Part shown: positions 9,154-18,078 of the stretch, piece by piece
How the letters are laid out: every line of letters begins with the position of its first letter
Numbering within the stretch: position 1 is the first letter of the stretch
The notes under the pieces: model-generated
What the model was told of the DNA's origin: nothing
The model's input: the letters and a program-made list of their open reading frames with translations, nothing else
Database searches by the model: none
Origin: M3007 sp964484205
Lineage (GTDB): Bacteria; Bacteroidota; Bacteroidia; Chitinophagales; Saprospiraceae
Length of the DNA: 64,000 nucleotides
Assembly (NCBI GenBank): GCA_964484205.1
Contig: CAZAEZ010000027.1
Span: 1 to 64,000, forward strand
Direction of reading: 5' to 3'
Made by a program: the position numbers and the translations under genes

Positions 9154-10125
9154 ATGCTGGAAGCATTAATGGAAATCGATCAGGTTCGCCTGAATTTCAG
9201 TGCCGACAATAAGTTGCTGCTCAACCTCACCATTGCATTTATCATGTTTGGGGTAGCCCTGGAATTAAAACTATCCGATTTCAAGCGGCTGTTCAGCCAC
9301 CCCAAACCTGTGCTGGTCGGCATCGGCAGCCAGTTTTTTGCAATGCCCCTGCTTACTTTTTTGCTTGCGGTTTCTTTAAAAAACTATATCACCCCGACCG
9401 TCGGCCTGGGCATGATCCTGGTAGCCGCCTGCCCTGGAGGCAATATTTCAAATTTTATCAGTGCGCTGGCCCGCGGGAACATCGCGCTTTCGGTGAGCCT
9501 GACCGCTTTTTCGAGCATGGGTGGACTGTTGCTCACGCCGCTGAATTTTGCGTTTTGGGGCAATTTGTTCCTGAAAATTTATGCCTCCGGAAATGCCGGC
9601 GGACTGATCCGGCCAATTAAAGTTGATCCGGTTGATGTGCTGAGCACTATTTTTTTAATCCTGGGTATTCCGTTGATCCTGGGAGTTCTTTTTAACACAA
9701 AAGCGCCCCGGATTGCCGGCAAAATGCTCATCCCGATCAAACGGTTTTCCATACTGGTGTTCGCAGCCATGATCGTGCTCATTTTTGCAAAAAACTATGC
9801 CTTTTTCCTGCAGTACATCAAATACATTTTCCTGATCGTGCTGCTGCACAATGCACTGGCGTTGGCTGTGGGCTATTATGTTGCACGGTCATTCCGGTTG
9901 GATCGCCAGGATTGCAAAACGGTATCCATTGAAACCGGTATCCAAAATTCAGGGCTGGCGCTGGCGCTGCTGTTCAATCCCAGTATTTTCCCGGAAGAGC
10001 TGGCTATCGGCGGCATGGCGTTTATCGCCGCATGGTGGGGCGTATGGCATATTATTGCCGGACTGGGCATTGCGGGCTATTGGTCGGGGTTTTCGCTGCG
10101 GCCGGTTCCGTTGGGTACGGAGTAA
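9154..10125 (+). CDS. Bile acid:sodium symporter (SBF/BASS) family transporter
   Basis: About nine or ten hydrophobic segments cover the 323-residue protein. The family marks VAACPGGNISNFISALARGN (about 92-111) and ETGIQNSGLALALLF (near 255-270) are both present. SBF members move bile acids, pantoate, pyruvate or other organic anions with sodium. The bacterial substrate is not evident here. An in-frame GTG lies three codons upstream, but the ATG gives the more usual N-terminus. It converges on the beta-lactamase-fold gene with a 43-base gap. Confidence 0.85.
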   Translation: MLEALMEIDQVRLNFSADNKLLLNLTIAFIMFGVALELKLSDFKRLFSHPKPVLVGIGSQFFAMPLLTFLLAVSLKNYITPTVGLGMILVAACPGGNISNFISALARGNIALSVSLTAFSSMGGLLLTPLNFAFWGNLFLKIYASGNAGGLIRPIKVDPVDVLSTIFLILGIPLILGVLFNTKAPRIAGKMLIPIKRFSILVFAAMIVLIFAKNYAFFLQYIKYIFLIVLLHNALALAVGYYVARSFRLDRQDCKTVSIETGIQNSGLALALLFNPSIFPEELAIGGMAFIAAWWGVWHIIAGLGIAGYWSGFSLRPVPLGTE

Positions 10126-10168
10126 CCGAACCTGTTCCCTGGCCGGGCATACCCGACGATCCGCAAAT

Positions 10169-11218
10169 TTACTGCGCCGCATTAAAGACGGGGATAAACA
10201 CCTTGCTCACCAGATCACTCCAGCGCTGATTGCCGGCATCCGCAGAACCGTTGTGCCGTTGGAAAGCAATCACGATCAAATTTTTTTCCGGCACGATGAA
10301 GAGCCCCTGGCCGCCGTAACCCGACCCGTAATAAATGTCGGATGAAAGGCCGGTGGAAGTCCACCACTGGTGGCTATATCCGGTCACGGCGGAACCGGAA
10401 ACTTGTATTTGCGGGCTCGCAGATGCCTGCACCCAGGCTTCGGGTACAATCCGGCTCCCGTCCCAAAGCCCGTTATTCAGGTACAGCAAGCCGAACTTGG
10501 CCATATCCCTGGCACGCAACTGCAAGCCAAAACCTCCCCAATTTCGGCCTTCCGGGTCGCGTTGCCACTGGTACGCCTGGATGTTCAACGGTCCGAATAA
10601 TTTTTGCTCCGCGTATTGGCTCAGCTGCCGGCCGGTTTGCTTGTAAATAATATCGCCGACGACATGGGTGGATAGGGAGTTGTAATTGAATACGGCGCCC
10701 GGTGTACTGGCAAGGTTGCGGCTCAACAGGTATTCCACGGAGTTTGAGACCTTGTTTTCCGTTATCGGGTTGATCTCCTGGTCTTCATCCCATTCCAGTC
10801 CGGAGGCCATATTCAGCATATCGCGCAAGCGGATCGAATCCTTTGCGCCACTGATTTTTCCCGGGTAATATTCTGTTAAACGTACATCGGCGTTTGGGAT
10901 TGAGCCTTCCGCCAGGGCAATGCCGGTCAGCGCGGAGGTTACATTTTTTGTAATGGATCTTAAATGAAAAAGGCTGCTGCTGGTATGCCCGTCGTAGTAT
11001 TTTTCCACGATCAGGCGTTCGTCCCGGATAACAAGCAGGGCATAAAAATCGGAAAGTGCGGCGGCATTCTGGATGGCGCTGTCGAGTGCTGCGGTATTGA
11101 AATGATAGTCGGCAGGATTCCCTTCAACCCAGAAACCATCATCAGGAAGGGTTTCATCTTTTTTGCAGGCAGCAAGAACGACAAAGAGCAGGAGCAATAA
11201 ACACTGGGCTTGTTTCAT
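10169..11218 (-). CDS. Beta-lactamase-family serine hydrolase, lipoprotein
   Basis: The 349-residue protein starts with a lipoprotein signal (LLLLFVVLAAC, Cys18). The class C beta-lactamase / DD-peptidase fold is marked by the SxxK motif SITK (Ser88, Lys91), a Tyr-Asn pair (YNS at 179-181) and a late glycine-rich strand (YGSGYGGQG). Family members are esterases, D-amino-acid peptidases or penicillin-binding-like hydrolases. Few are true beta-lactamases, and nothing here points to antibiotic resistance. Position in the periplasm or on the outer membrane follows from the lipobox. Confidence 0.85.
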   Translation of the reverse strand: MKQAQCLLLLLFVVLAACKKDETLPDDGFWVEGNPADYHFNTAALDSAIQNAAALSDFYALLVIRDERLIVEKYYDGHTSSSLFHLRSITKNVTSALTGIALAEGSIPNADVRLTEYYPGKISGAKDSIRLRDMLNMASGLEWDEDQEINPITENKVSNSVEYLLSRNLASTPGAVFNYNSLSTHVVGDIIYKQTGRQLSQYAEQKLFGPLNIQAYQWQRDPEGRNWGGFGLQLRARDMAKFGLLYLNNGLWDGSRIVPEAWVQASASPQIQVSGSAVTGYSHQWWTSTGLSSDIYYGSGYGGQGLFIVPEKNLIVIAFQRHNGSADAGNQRWSDLVSKVFIPVFNAAQ

Positions 11219-11397
11219 CTATTTTCAGTTTTATCCAAAAAGGACCTTTTGAAATAAGGGAGGATGCCCAGGTTGCGTTCAGTATTCGACAAGCGCACAG
11301 GCAAAACGAGTGAATACACTTGAATTCCATGCGGAATGGAATGACGGAACCGAAGTATCTTGTGTGCCTGAATTTTAAACCGTTATACCTGCAAACT

Positions 11398-12630
11398 ATG
11401 ACCGCCCGTGTTGTTCCCGTGCTCTGGATATGGTGTGCTGTGCTGGCCACAGGCACTCTGGGTTTTGCCCAGCAAGCACTTCCTTATGATTATCCAAAGC
11501 CGGTAGACACCAAGTCGAGGCAAATCCAAAGCCAGGAAAAGCGCACCTGGGCCTTTGGCGCTATCCAGGTAACCAACCAATTTGATGGCGCCCGCTTGAA
11601 TGGGTTTTCACAAAAAAACGACAGCACGTACATTGTCCGGATTTCTCCGGAAAACAAACCGATCAACGCAAGCCCCTGGTATGCCTTTAAAATCTGGTCG
11701 GCAATTCCACAAACCATTTGGCTGGAATTTCAATACAAAGAGGCCAAACACCGGTATTTCCCGAAGGTCAGCATGGATGGCCGCTACTGGGAGTTGCTGG
11801 ATTCTACCCGATTCAGCCAAAACGACACGATTCAGGCACTGTTGCAGCTGACACTTACCCCCGACACGCTTTGGGTGGCGGCGCAGGAAATTATCACTTC
11901 CACCCAGGTGTATTCCTGGTGCAGCCAGTTGGCGCTTTCACCGGATGTAAAATACGGGATCGCCGGAAAAAGCGCCCTGGGCCGGGATATTCCAATGCTC
12001 GAGATTGCCAAGGACTCGGTAAAAAACAAAGCGGCGATCATTCTGCTCAGCCGCCAGCATCCGCCCGAAGTGACCGGCTTCATGGCTTTGCAGGCATTTC
12101 TGGATGCTTTGCTGGCCCCTACCCCGTTGGCCACTGCTTTCCGGAAAAAATACCGCATCCTAGTCTTCCCGCTGATGAATCCGGACGGCGTAGACCTTGG
12201 GCACTGGCGGCACAATGCCGGGGGCGTAGACCTCAACCGCGACTGGGCCTACTACAACCAGCCGGAAACCCGGCAGGTAGCCAATTTTGTGGTTCAAACC
12301 GTAAAAAGGGACCAAAACCAGGTGATCCTTGGCCTGGACTTCCACTCCACCTGGCAGGATATTTATTACACCTGCCAGGAAACCAACCCGCAAATTCCCG
12401 GGTTCAAGGACTTTTGGCTGCAGGGCATTGCCGCGAGTATTCCGGGGTATACGCCGCTGGAAGAGCCGTCCGAAATTGCCCAGCCCATCTCAAAAAGTTG
12501 GTTTCTCACCCAATTTGGCGCCGAAGGGGTCACCTTCGAAATTGGCGACGACACCCCGCGCCCATTCATCGTACAAAAAGGGCGCACGGCAGCCATCGAG
12601 ATGATGCAGTTGCTGGTGCTCCGGCGGTGA
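11398..12630 (+). CDS. M14-family zinc carboxypeptidase, secreted
   Basis: The start is set at the ATG opening the signal peptide (MTARVVPVLWIWCAVLATG). The frame extends 26 codons further up but without signal character. The 410-residue product has an N-terminal beta-sandwich typical of cytosolic-carboxypeptidase-like M14 enzymes, then the zinc motif HPPE (His221, Glu224), the Asn-Arg substrate site in GGVDLNRDW (about 275-283), the third zinc ligand His316 in LDFHSTW, and catalytic Glu381 in GVTFEIGDD. All key residues are present, so it should be an active metallocarboxypeptidase acting outside the cytoplasm. Confidence 0.88.
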   Translation: MTARVVPVLWIWCAVLATGTLGFAQQALPYDYPKPVDTKSRQIQSQEKRTWAFGAIQVTNQFDGARLNGFSQKNDSTYIVRISPENKPINASPWYAFKIWSAIPQTIWLEFQYKEAKHRYFPKVSMDGRYWELLDSTRFSQNDTIQALLQLTLTPDTLWVAAQEIITSTQVYSWCSQLALSPDVKYGIAGKSALGRDIPMLEIAKDSVKNKAAIILLSRQHPPEVTGFMALQAFLDALLAPTPLATAFRKKYRILVFPLMNPDGVDLGHWRHNAGGVDLNRDWAYYNQPETRQVANFVVQTVKRDQNQVILGLDFHSTWQDIYYTCQETNPQIPGFKDFWLQGIAASIPGYTPLEEPSEIAQPISKSWFLTQFGAEGVTFEIGDDTPRPFIVQKGRTAAIEMMQLLVLRR

Positions 12631-12759
12631 AAAACGGCAGTCCCCCTCCCGGTCTGTGCACTTTTTTTTCAAAAAAAACGCAACAAAAAAAACCGGATCC
12701 CGCCTAGGCCACGTATGTGATCATGTTACTAAAATTTATTCATCACAATTCAAGTAAAC

Positions 12760-13416
12760 ATGAAAAAGAGAAATCTGCTTATCACGCTTATCGTAGTCTT
12801 TGGCGCTTCCCTTGGGATTCTCTGGGCCGCCGATCACATCGATGCGCCCGGAGTCAGTTCGACGAGCTCCGACATCACCGATTTTTATGCATTTGCAAGC
12901 CCCGAAAACAGCGCCAACCTGGTGTTTGTCTGCAATACGCAGGGCCTGCTCGACCCAACTGCCAGCGCTACAGCTGCTTTTGATGAAAATGTGCTGTTGG
13001 AATTTAACATCGACAATACCGGCGACAATGTGGAAGACCTGGTGATCCAGGCGATTTTTAAAGACGGTAAAGTCCGCGTTTACGGTCCGGTCAAGCCCGA
13101 TGCCACCGGAACGACCAGCGCGGTGCAAACATCCGGAATGCTCACCGAAGCCGCGATAACCACCTACGGCGCTATGCCATCGATTGGCGCCAACAACGGT
13201 GTAAAAGTTTTTGCGGGCCCGCGCGACGATCCGTTTTTTATGGACTTCGCACAATTCGGAAAGATCATAGCCGGCACTGCCACCGGATTCAACAACCCTG
13301 GCGCCGACACCTTTGCCGGAACCAACGTGCTTTCCGTCGTGGTCGAAGTTCCCAAAACCATGCTCGGCTCGGCAGCCATGCTGAACACCTGGGTAGAGAG
13401 CAAGCGGAAAATCTGA
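12760..13416 (+). CDS. DUF4331 protein, N-terminal half of the domain
   Basis: The 218-residue exported protein has a signal peptide (about 1-23) followed by the DUF4331 opening motif ADHIDAPGVSSTSSDITDFY and SPENSANLVFV. It ends at WVESKRKI, where usual single-chain DUF4331 proteins run on into a second half. That second half is encoded by the next gene. The function of the family is unknown. It is probably the first gene of an operon with the DUF4331 C-terminal-half lipoprotein and the TPR lipoprotein. The reading frame ends with a clean stop and there is no sign of decay. Confidence 0.8.
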   Translation: MKKRNLLITLIVVFGASLGILWAADHIDAPGVSSTSSDITDFYAFASPENSANLVFVCNTQGLLDPTASATAAFDENVLLEFNIDNTGDNVEDLVIQAIFKDGKVRVYGPVKPDATGTTSAVQTSGMLTEAAITTYGAMPSIGANNGVKVFAGPRDDPFFMDFAQFGKIIAGTATGFNNPGADTFAGTNVLSVVVEVPKTMLGSAAMLNTWVESKRKI

Positions 13417-13540
13417 CACGCTACCCATTTCCAAATCCTTTTTTAAAAACGCCTCGCCTCCCGGCAATCAGCCGGCACAGGGAATACTGTCAACACCGAA
13501 CAGTATCCAAACACCTCTATTTTTTAAACAACGCAAAAAA

Positions 13541-14074
13541 ATGTTTATCATGAAAAATATCTTTCAATCGGGTCTCTTTGTTTTACTGGCATTGAGCACC
13601 CTGTTTTCTGCCTGCGACAAAGACGACGACATGCCGAATGCCCGGTATATGCAGGAAGACCAGATGGGGCGGCCTGCGATCAACACCGTATTTGTATCCG
13701 CAGCCGATAAAGACGCCTTCAACACCACCATTCCGTCGCAACAAAGCAGCGCGTTTGCAGCCAAATTCCAGCAGGCATTGCTTAGCCTGAATCCCGGATA
13801 TACGACCAATGCGCTTGGCCTGGATGCTGCAACTTTTACAGGCGTTTTGGCTACGGATGTTTTGACCGTTTCGACTACCGGAACAACGACGTTTTTTGAC
13901 GGAACGAATGTGCTAACCGGTCGCCGGTTGAGTGATGACGTGATCTCCGTTGAATTGCTGTTGCTGTTTGGCGGTGCGGATGGCACGGCAAACCCACAGC
14001 TCACCGACGACAATGTGGATGCAAACGACAAAGCATTCCTGAATACTTTCCCTTACCTCGCGAGCCCGCATTAA
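13541..14074 (+). CDS. DUF4331 lipoprotein, C-terminal half of the domain
   Basis: The 177-residue protein has its own lipoprotein signal (LLALSTLFSAC, Cys at about 25). The body starts with DQMGRPAINTVFV and ends with LTGRRLSDDVISVELLL and FPYLASPH. I recognise these as the middle and end of full-length DUF4331 proteins. It therefore complements the preceding gene, from which it is separated by 124 bases. The two may associate in the periplasm or at the outer membrane. ATG codons at 13541 and 13550 are both possible starts, and either keeps the lipobox. Confidence 0.72.
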   Translation: MFIMKNIFQSGLFVLLALSTLFSACDKDDDMPNARYMQEDQMGRPAINTVFVSAADKDAFNTTIPSQQSSAFAAKFQQALLSLNPGYTTNALGLDAATFTGVLATDVLTVSTTGTTTFFDGTNVLTGRRLSDDVISVELLLLFGGADGTANPQLTDDNVDANDKAFLNTFPYLASPH

Positions 14075-14093
14075 GTGGATTTTTTTGAAAATC

Positions 14094-14131
14094 GGGGCTG
14101 GACGGCAGAGGGTCGTCCGGCCCGTTTTTTT
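14094..14131 (+). terminator. Terminator-like hairpin after the DUF4331 pair
   Basis: The stem GGGCTGGACG / CGTCCGGCCC (14095-14104 with 14114-14123, one G-T pair) is followed by GTTTTTTT. It lies before the TPR gene, so the TPR gene may be transcribed partly by read-through or from its own start. Confidence 0.8.
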
Positions 14132-14165
14132 AACCTGATTTCTTAAATTCAAACTATCCGTCCCG

Positions 14166-15512
14166 ATGAAAAATATCCTTGTTGCCGCACTGGCATTTGG
14201 AATACTTGGCGCTATAGGCTGCCTGACCAAAAATACACCGACGATAAACCGTGCAGACTACGAAGTCTACCTGGTTAAAACGCATTTTCTTAAAGCCCAA
14301 AAAAAACTAGCCGGCCAGATTGCGTTTTGGGAAAACAAACTCCAGGTTGATCCGGAAAACTTTGTTTATCAAAACAAACTGGCGGGACTTTTTGCCGCCG
14401 ACTTCAAGCTGACCGGAAATACCCGGCAGTTGCACCGCTCTGACAGCCTGCTTCAATTGATAAACACCCGGATGCCCAACCAGCACAGCGTTTTGTACAA
14501 GCTGGCAACCAATGCCATCACAAAACATGCGTTCCGGCAAGCCGAAGCATACAGCGCGCAAATGTACCGGACCGGCGAAAAAAAGTTTATCAGTTCGCTC
14601 CTGCGCACGGATGTGTATTTGGAGCGCGGAAATTTATCGGATGCTGAATTTTTACTCAATACGGTGGCATCCGATAGCCATTTTGACTACCTGATCCGAA
14701 AAGTAAAAGTGCTGGACCAGCAGGGGAAACTCGGCGAGGCCATTGCTGTGATGGAAAAAGCGGCACGGTTGGCGGCAACCTCCGGCTCGGATGCGCTTCA
14801 GAACTGGTCGTTGTCCAATCTGGCCGACATGTATGGGCACTTTGGCAACATTGACAAATCCTATCAAACATACCTGCAGGCGCTCCAATATAACCCGGCT
14901 GATTTCCATGCCTTGAAGGGCATTGCCTGGATCGCCTATGCGCAGGATAAAAATCTCGCGGAGGCCAAACGAATTCTGAATTTTTTACGGGCCTTGCATC
15001 CTGTGCCGGATTACGATTTACTGCTTGCTGAAATTGCCGAATTCGAAAAAAAACCGGCGGCAGCATCGAACTATCAACGTGCATTCGAAGCCAAAGCCGG
15101 CCTGCCGGCGTATGGAAATATGTACAAACGCTATATCTGCGCATTGGAAAGTACCGCTCCGGAGCAAGCCGTAGCGCTGGCTGAGGCCGATGTCGCCGAA
15201 CGTCCGCATCCGGTGAGTTACGCATTTCTTGCCTGGTCCATGTACCGGAACGGCAACACTTCAGAGGCCTTGAAAATTTTAAAAACGCATGTGATGCAGC
15301 AAACGGAAGAGCCGCATGCGGTATTTTTCGCAGGGGTGATCCTGAAGGAAACCGGCCACAAAAAGGAGGCTGAAGCATACCTGAAACAAGCGTACGAGGC
15401 TGCATTTGAGCTCGGGCCTGTCATGGAATCCGAAATAAGGGGGTACCTCAGCGATTTGCAGGGAGAGCGTACGGTTACTGCACCGACGTTTTCACGACTT
15501 TCCGGACAGTAG
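14166..15512 (+). CDS. Tetratricopeptide-repeat lipoprotein
   Basis: The 448-residue product starts with a lipoprotein signal (AFGILGAIGC, Cys19). The rest is built from helical TPR units, for example DKSYQTYLQALQYNPADFHALKGIAW and EALKILKTHVMQQTEEPHAVFFAG. TPR arrays bind other proteins. The gene follows the DUF4331 pair by 91 bases, across a terminator-like hairpin. A partnership with the two DUF4331 halves is plausible but inferred only from position. Its 3' end overlaps the convergent T9SS cargo gene by 38 bases. Confidence 0.78.
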   Translation: MKNILVAALAFGILGAIGCLTKNTPTINRADYEVYLVKTHFLKAQKKLAGQIAFWENKLQVDPENFVYQNKLAGLFAADFKLTGNTRQLHRSDSLLQLINTRMPNQHSVLYKLATNAITKHAFRQAEAYSAQMYRTGEKKFISSLLRTDVYLERGNLSDAEFLLNTVASDSHFDYLIRKVKVLDQQGKLGEAIAVMEKAARLAATSGSDALQNWSLSNLADMYGHFGNIDKSYQTYLQALQYNPADFHALKGIAWIAYAQDKNLAEAKRILNFLRALHPVPDYDLLLAEIAEFEKKPAAASNYQRAFEAKAGLPAYGNMYKRYICALESTAPEQAVALAEADVAERPHPVSYAFLAWSMYRNGNTSEALKILKTHVMQQTEEPHAVFFAGVILKETGHKKEAEAYLKQAYEAAFELGPVMESEIRGYLSDLQGERTVTAPTFSRLSGQ

Positions 15513-16644
15513 TTTGCATACCGATCCGGCATTTTACAAAATAAACTCCCGGTGAAACATTGGGAAGTTCCAGTCGATATAAACCGGCGTTCAGCATCCG
15601 ATACGGGAGCAGCACGGAAATAGTCACACCCGTTTCATCCGTCATTTCCACGGTCACCGGTGCAGATTTTTCCAGATTCAAGTCAACTGTTGCTTTCTCA
15701 TAGTAGGGGTTTGGATAAATTTTCAGCTCGAAATCGGGCGTTTTCACTGCCGTTTGGCGCCCGCTCCCGGCGAACAACGTTTCGTGGCTGCGTCGTACGG
15801 AGCGTGCGGCCCAGTCGGGCGTATTATTCTCCCGGGATTCAGGGGCTGCTGTCAGGTTGGGCGTAGTTACGGGCGACAACCACCGCAAGGTATTTTCCAG
15901 GATAAGGCTGGATAAAAATTCGTCGTAGTAATATTCAAAACCCAGGTAGACCACTTTACCGGCGCCCAACGGCTTATACCCCAAGGCCGGATAGCCCCGG
16001 ATATCCGCCAGGGAGACAAAGTTAGGGTCGGGGATGTCGAGTGGATAAATGTAATTGGCGAGCGTAAAGTCAGTTTGTGTGCCTTGCAAAATTGGATGGT
16101 CCAGCGCATTGGCATGTATTTCCAACTCTGTGCAGAAGTATCCAAAATCCAAATCAAACAGGCCAAAGTTTTGAAGTACCCCAAATTGGTCGGTGCCGCT
16201 AAACACCACGGCCCCACCCTTTCGCACAAATTGTTGGAGCACTTTACCATAATTGCAAATCATTTTGGGATCGCCGGTTGCTGCGTAGGGAATTACGACA
16301 ATCTGCTGGTTTACAAGGATTTCTTTGAGCGTTTGATCGCTGCCTGCCCAAAAGTCGGTAAGTTCCACTCCCGGGAGCCGTTGGGCAATCAGGCTGCGCA
16401 CCTTGCCAACGTAGGCGCTGTCGTAACTTGAATAATTAAGCATCAAAACGTGCAGGCCGGCAACGGAATCTGCCTCGGAGGCAAGTTGTTCATCCGAGAA
16501 AAAGGGCGTGTCCTGATAGCCAAACGTGGCAATCGTGGAATTAACCGGATAGGTTTGCTTCGGAAACTTCGGGCTTCCAGATTGGTATGCCGCCAAGCTA
16601 AACAGGCTGGCAACCAGTATCTTAAAATAGGCAACACGAAGCAT
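15475..16644 (-). CDS. Secreted protein with T9SS type A sorting domain
   Basis: I start at the ATG of a plausible signal peptide (MLRVAYFKILVASLFSLAAY). The open frame extends 59 codons further upstream without protein-like character. The 389-residue product has a central region resembling a glutamine-amidotransferase-like or DUF4350-type Rossmann fold (VVIPYAATGDPKMICNYG, then FVRKGGAVVFSGTD). The C-terminal T9SS domain has YPNPYYEKATVDLNL, an AGLYRLELPNVSPGVYFVKC strand pair and a terminal KVVKT. It should be exported across the outer membrane and anchored or released. Function beyond that is not clear. Confidence 0.75.
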   Translation of the reverse strand: MLRVAYFKILVASLFSLAAYQSGSPKFPKQTYPVNSTIATFGYQDTPFFSDEQLASEADSVAGLHVLMLNYSSYDSAYVGKVRSLIAQRLPGVELTDFWAGSDQTLKEILVNQQIVVIPYAATGDPKMICNYGKVLQQFVRKGGAVVFSGTDQFGVLQNFGLFDLDFGYFCTELEIHANALDHPILQGTQTDFTLANYIYPLDIPDPNFVSLADIRGYPALGYKPLGAGKVVYLGFEYYYDEFLSSLILENTLRWLSPVTTPNLTAAPESRENNTPDWAARSVRRSHETLFAGSGRQTAVKTPDFELKIYPNPYYEKATVDLNLEKSAPVTVEMTDETGVTISVLLPYRMLNAGLYRLELPNVSPGVYFVKCRIGMQTTVRKVVKTSVQ

Positions 16645-16736
16645 GGGAGAGTATATTTTGATCGATAAAAAATGCGTTTCCCTTCCAAACGCGAAAATCG
16701 CTCCAAATTGTACAGAATGGGGCGTTTTTTGGAACG

Positions 16737-16744
16737 CAAAGGTA
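16737..16744 (-). promoter_or_regulatory. Bacteroidota-type -7 element before the T9SS cargo gene
   Basis: On the minus strand TACCTTTG fits the TAnnTTTG -7 consensus. A TTTTTG lies 16 bases further upstream, inside the YceI terminator hairpin. The leader to the chosen start would be about 85 bases. Confidence 0.45.
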
Positions 16745-16761
16745 AAATATATTCCTGCAAC

Positions 16762-16800
16762 AAAAATTGCCCGGTGAGGAAAATCCACCGGGCAATTTTT
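16762..16800 (-). terminator. Terminator after yceI
   Basis: The perfect stem AAAAATTGCCCGGTG / CACCGGGCAATTTTT has a short loop and T-rich ends on both strands. It lies 23 bases beyond the yceI stop. Confidence 0.85.
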
Positions 16801-16822
16801 AACCAGATTATGGATTGGCAAC

Positions 16823-17404
16823 TTACTTGGTAGCCACCAGCATTACATTCATATCAAACTCATCGTAGATGGTTTTGTCCCCCAGATCATCGAAAAACGA
16901 GCCGGAGCCATACCGAACATTGTACTCGGAGCGATCAATGGTCATTTTCCCGGTGGCGGTTACTTTGCCCTCCTTTTCTGAAACCTGGGCAAAGAATTTC
17001 ACTTCTTTGGTTGTTTCTTTTATGGTCAGGTTACCGATAATCTTGTAATTTCCTTTGGTATCCTGCGGAATCGCACGTGAGATCACGAACTTGGAAGTCG
17101 GGTATTTTTCTACGCCAAAAAAGTCGTCGCTTTTCAAATGGCCTTCCAGTTTTGCAGCCCATTCGCCCTCGAGATCAGTATCCTTGATAGAAGTCATGTC
17201 GATTACGAAAGTTCCCCCGGTCAGGGTTCCATCGGCAAATTGCAGGCTTCCGGATTTGAGTTTTACAGTGCCGGCATGTTCGCCGGTAACTTTGTACCCT
17301 TTCCAGGTCAAGGCACTTGACGTCACATCTACTTTATACGTTTCAGGTGTGGTCGCAGCAAGGGCAAGGACAGCCAAAAGTGGGAGAAAAAATAACTTTT
17401 TCAT
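16823..17404 (-). CDS. yceI: YceI-family periplasmic lipocalin-like protein
   Basis: The 193-residue protein has a signal peptide (MKKLFFLPLLAVLALAAT) and the YceI beta-barrel pattern: YKVDVTSSALTWKGYKVTGEH, then GTFVIDMTSI, HLKSDDFFGVEKYPTSKF and a GKMTIDRSEYNVRYGSG ending. YceI proteins bind polyprenoid or other amphiphilic ligands in the periplasm. It stands as a single gene with its own terminator. A TACCTTTG -7 element on the minus strand (17458-17465) lies about 54 bases before the start. A second, more distant YceI protein is encoded at 59296-59904. Confidence 0.92.
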   Translation of the reverse strand: MKKLFFLPLLAVLALAATTPETYKVDVTSSALTWKGYKVTGEHAGTVKLKSGSLQFADGTLTGGTFVIDMTSIKDTDLEGEWAAKLEGHLKSDDFFGVEKYPTSKFVISRAIPQDTKGNYKIIGNLTIKETTKEVKFFAQVSEKEGKVTATGKMTIDRSEYNVRYGSGSFFDDLGDKTIYDEFDMNVMLVATK

Positions 17405-17577
17405 GTTTAGACTAAGATTTTAGAACGGTGATAGATATGGTGCACCTAAGTGCCGGACAAAGGTAAGCAGCCTAGATGTTTTGAAATCAGGTGTTACAAC
17501 ATTTAACATCATATTAAAGTTTAGATCGCGCCGTATAAAATTTTCAAACAAAACTTTTTTTTGATTTTTGAGCATTG

Positions 17578-17585
17578 TACCTTTG
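17578..17585 (+). promoter_or_regulatory. Bacteroidota-type -7 element before rplS
   Basis: TACCTTTG matches the TAnnTTTG consensus and lies 37 bases before the rplS start. TTTG sits about 14 bases upstream, closer than the usual 19, so only the -7 part is convincing. Confidence 0.5.
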
Positions 17586-17622
17586 CGCCTCAAATTCAGA
17601 AGCATTTAACATATCATAGATC

Positions 17623-18009
17623 ATGAAAGAATTGGAAGCGGTAAAGTTTGTGCAGGGTCAGTTGTTGAACAAGCCCGAGTTTCCCGCCTTTAAAACAGGT
17701 GATACGATAATTGTCAAGTATCGAATTGTGGAAGGTGATAAAACGCGCGAACAGGATTTCCGCGGTGACGTCATCCAGGTAAAAGGCCATGGCCTGACCC
17801 GTACGTTTACCATCCGCAAAATGTCGCATGGCGTTGGCGTCGAGCGTATTTTTGCCATCTCTAATCCGAATATTGCGGGTATCTCCGTTGTGAAACGCGG
17901 TCGGGTGCGCCGTGCTCGCTTGTATTACCTGCGTGGACTTGTAGGTAAAAAAGCACGGATTAAGGAATTGAAATTTTTCAACACCAAAGCCAACGATAGC
18001 CAGAATTAA
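17623..18009 (+). CDS. rplS: 50S ribosomal protein L19
   Basis: The 128-residue protein matches L19 along its length: FKTGDTIIVKYRIVEGDKTREQ, FRGDVIQVKGHG, FTIRKMSHGVGVERIFAI and a KRGRVRRARLYYLRGLVGKKARIKE ending. It sits at the 30S/50S interface of the ribosome. The gene stands alone, flanked by its own promoter-like site and a strong terminator, and not beside trmD or rpsP. Confidence 0.97.
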   Translation: MKELEAVKFVQGQLLNKPEFPAFKTGDTIIVKYRIVEGDKTREQDFRGDVIQVKGHGLTRTFTIRKMSHGVGVERIFAISNPNIAGISVVKRGRVRRARLYYLRGLVGKKARIKELKFFNTKANDSQN

Positions 18010-18023
18010 TTTTGGCGCCAGGC

Positions 18024-18065
18024 AAAAACGGCTGTCCGGTATCCCGGGCAGCCGTTTTAATTTTT
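18024..18065 (+). terminator. Terminator after rplS
   Basis: The stem AAAACGGCTG / CAGCCGTTTT (ending 18058), with an inner CCGG pair, is followed by AATTTTT. It begins 15 bases after the rplS stop. The A-rich left arm could also serve the convergent cyclase gene. Confidence 0.85.
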
Positions 18066-18078
18066 CCAAAAGAAATAC

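Noticed and set aside
10169..11218. Antibiotic resistance beta-lactamase
   Set aside because: The SxxK and Tyr motifs only define the broad serine hydrolase family. The lipoprotein form and context do not suggest a resistance enzyme.
11718..12707. 329-residue plus-strand frame overlapping the M14 peptidase
   Set aside because: It shares the strand in another frame. It is rich in Pro, Arg and Gly and has no family features, while the peptidase frame holds all catalytic residues.
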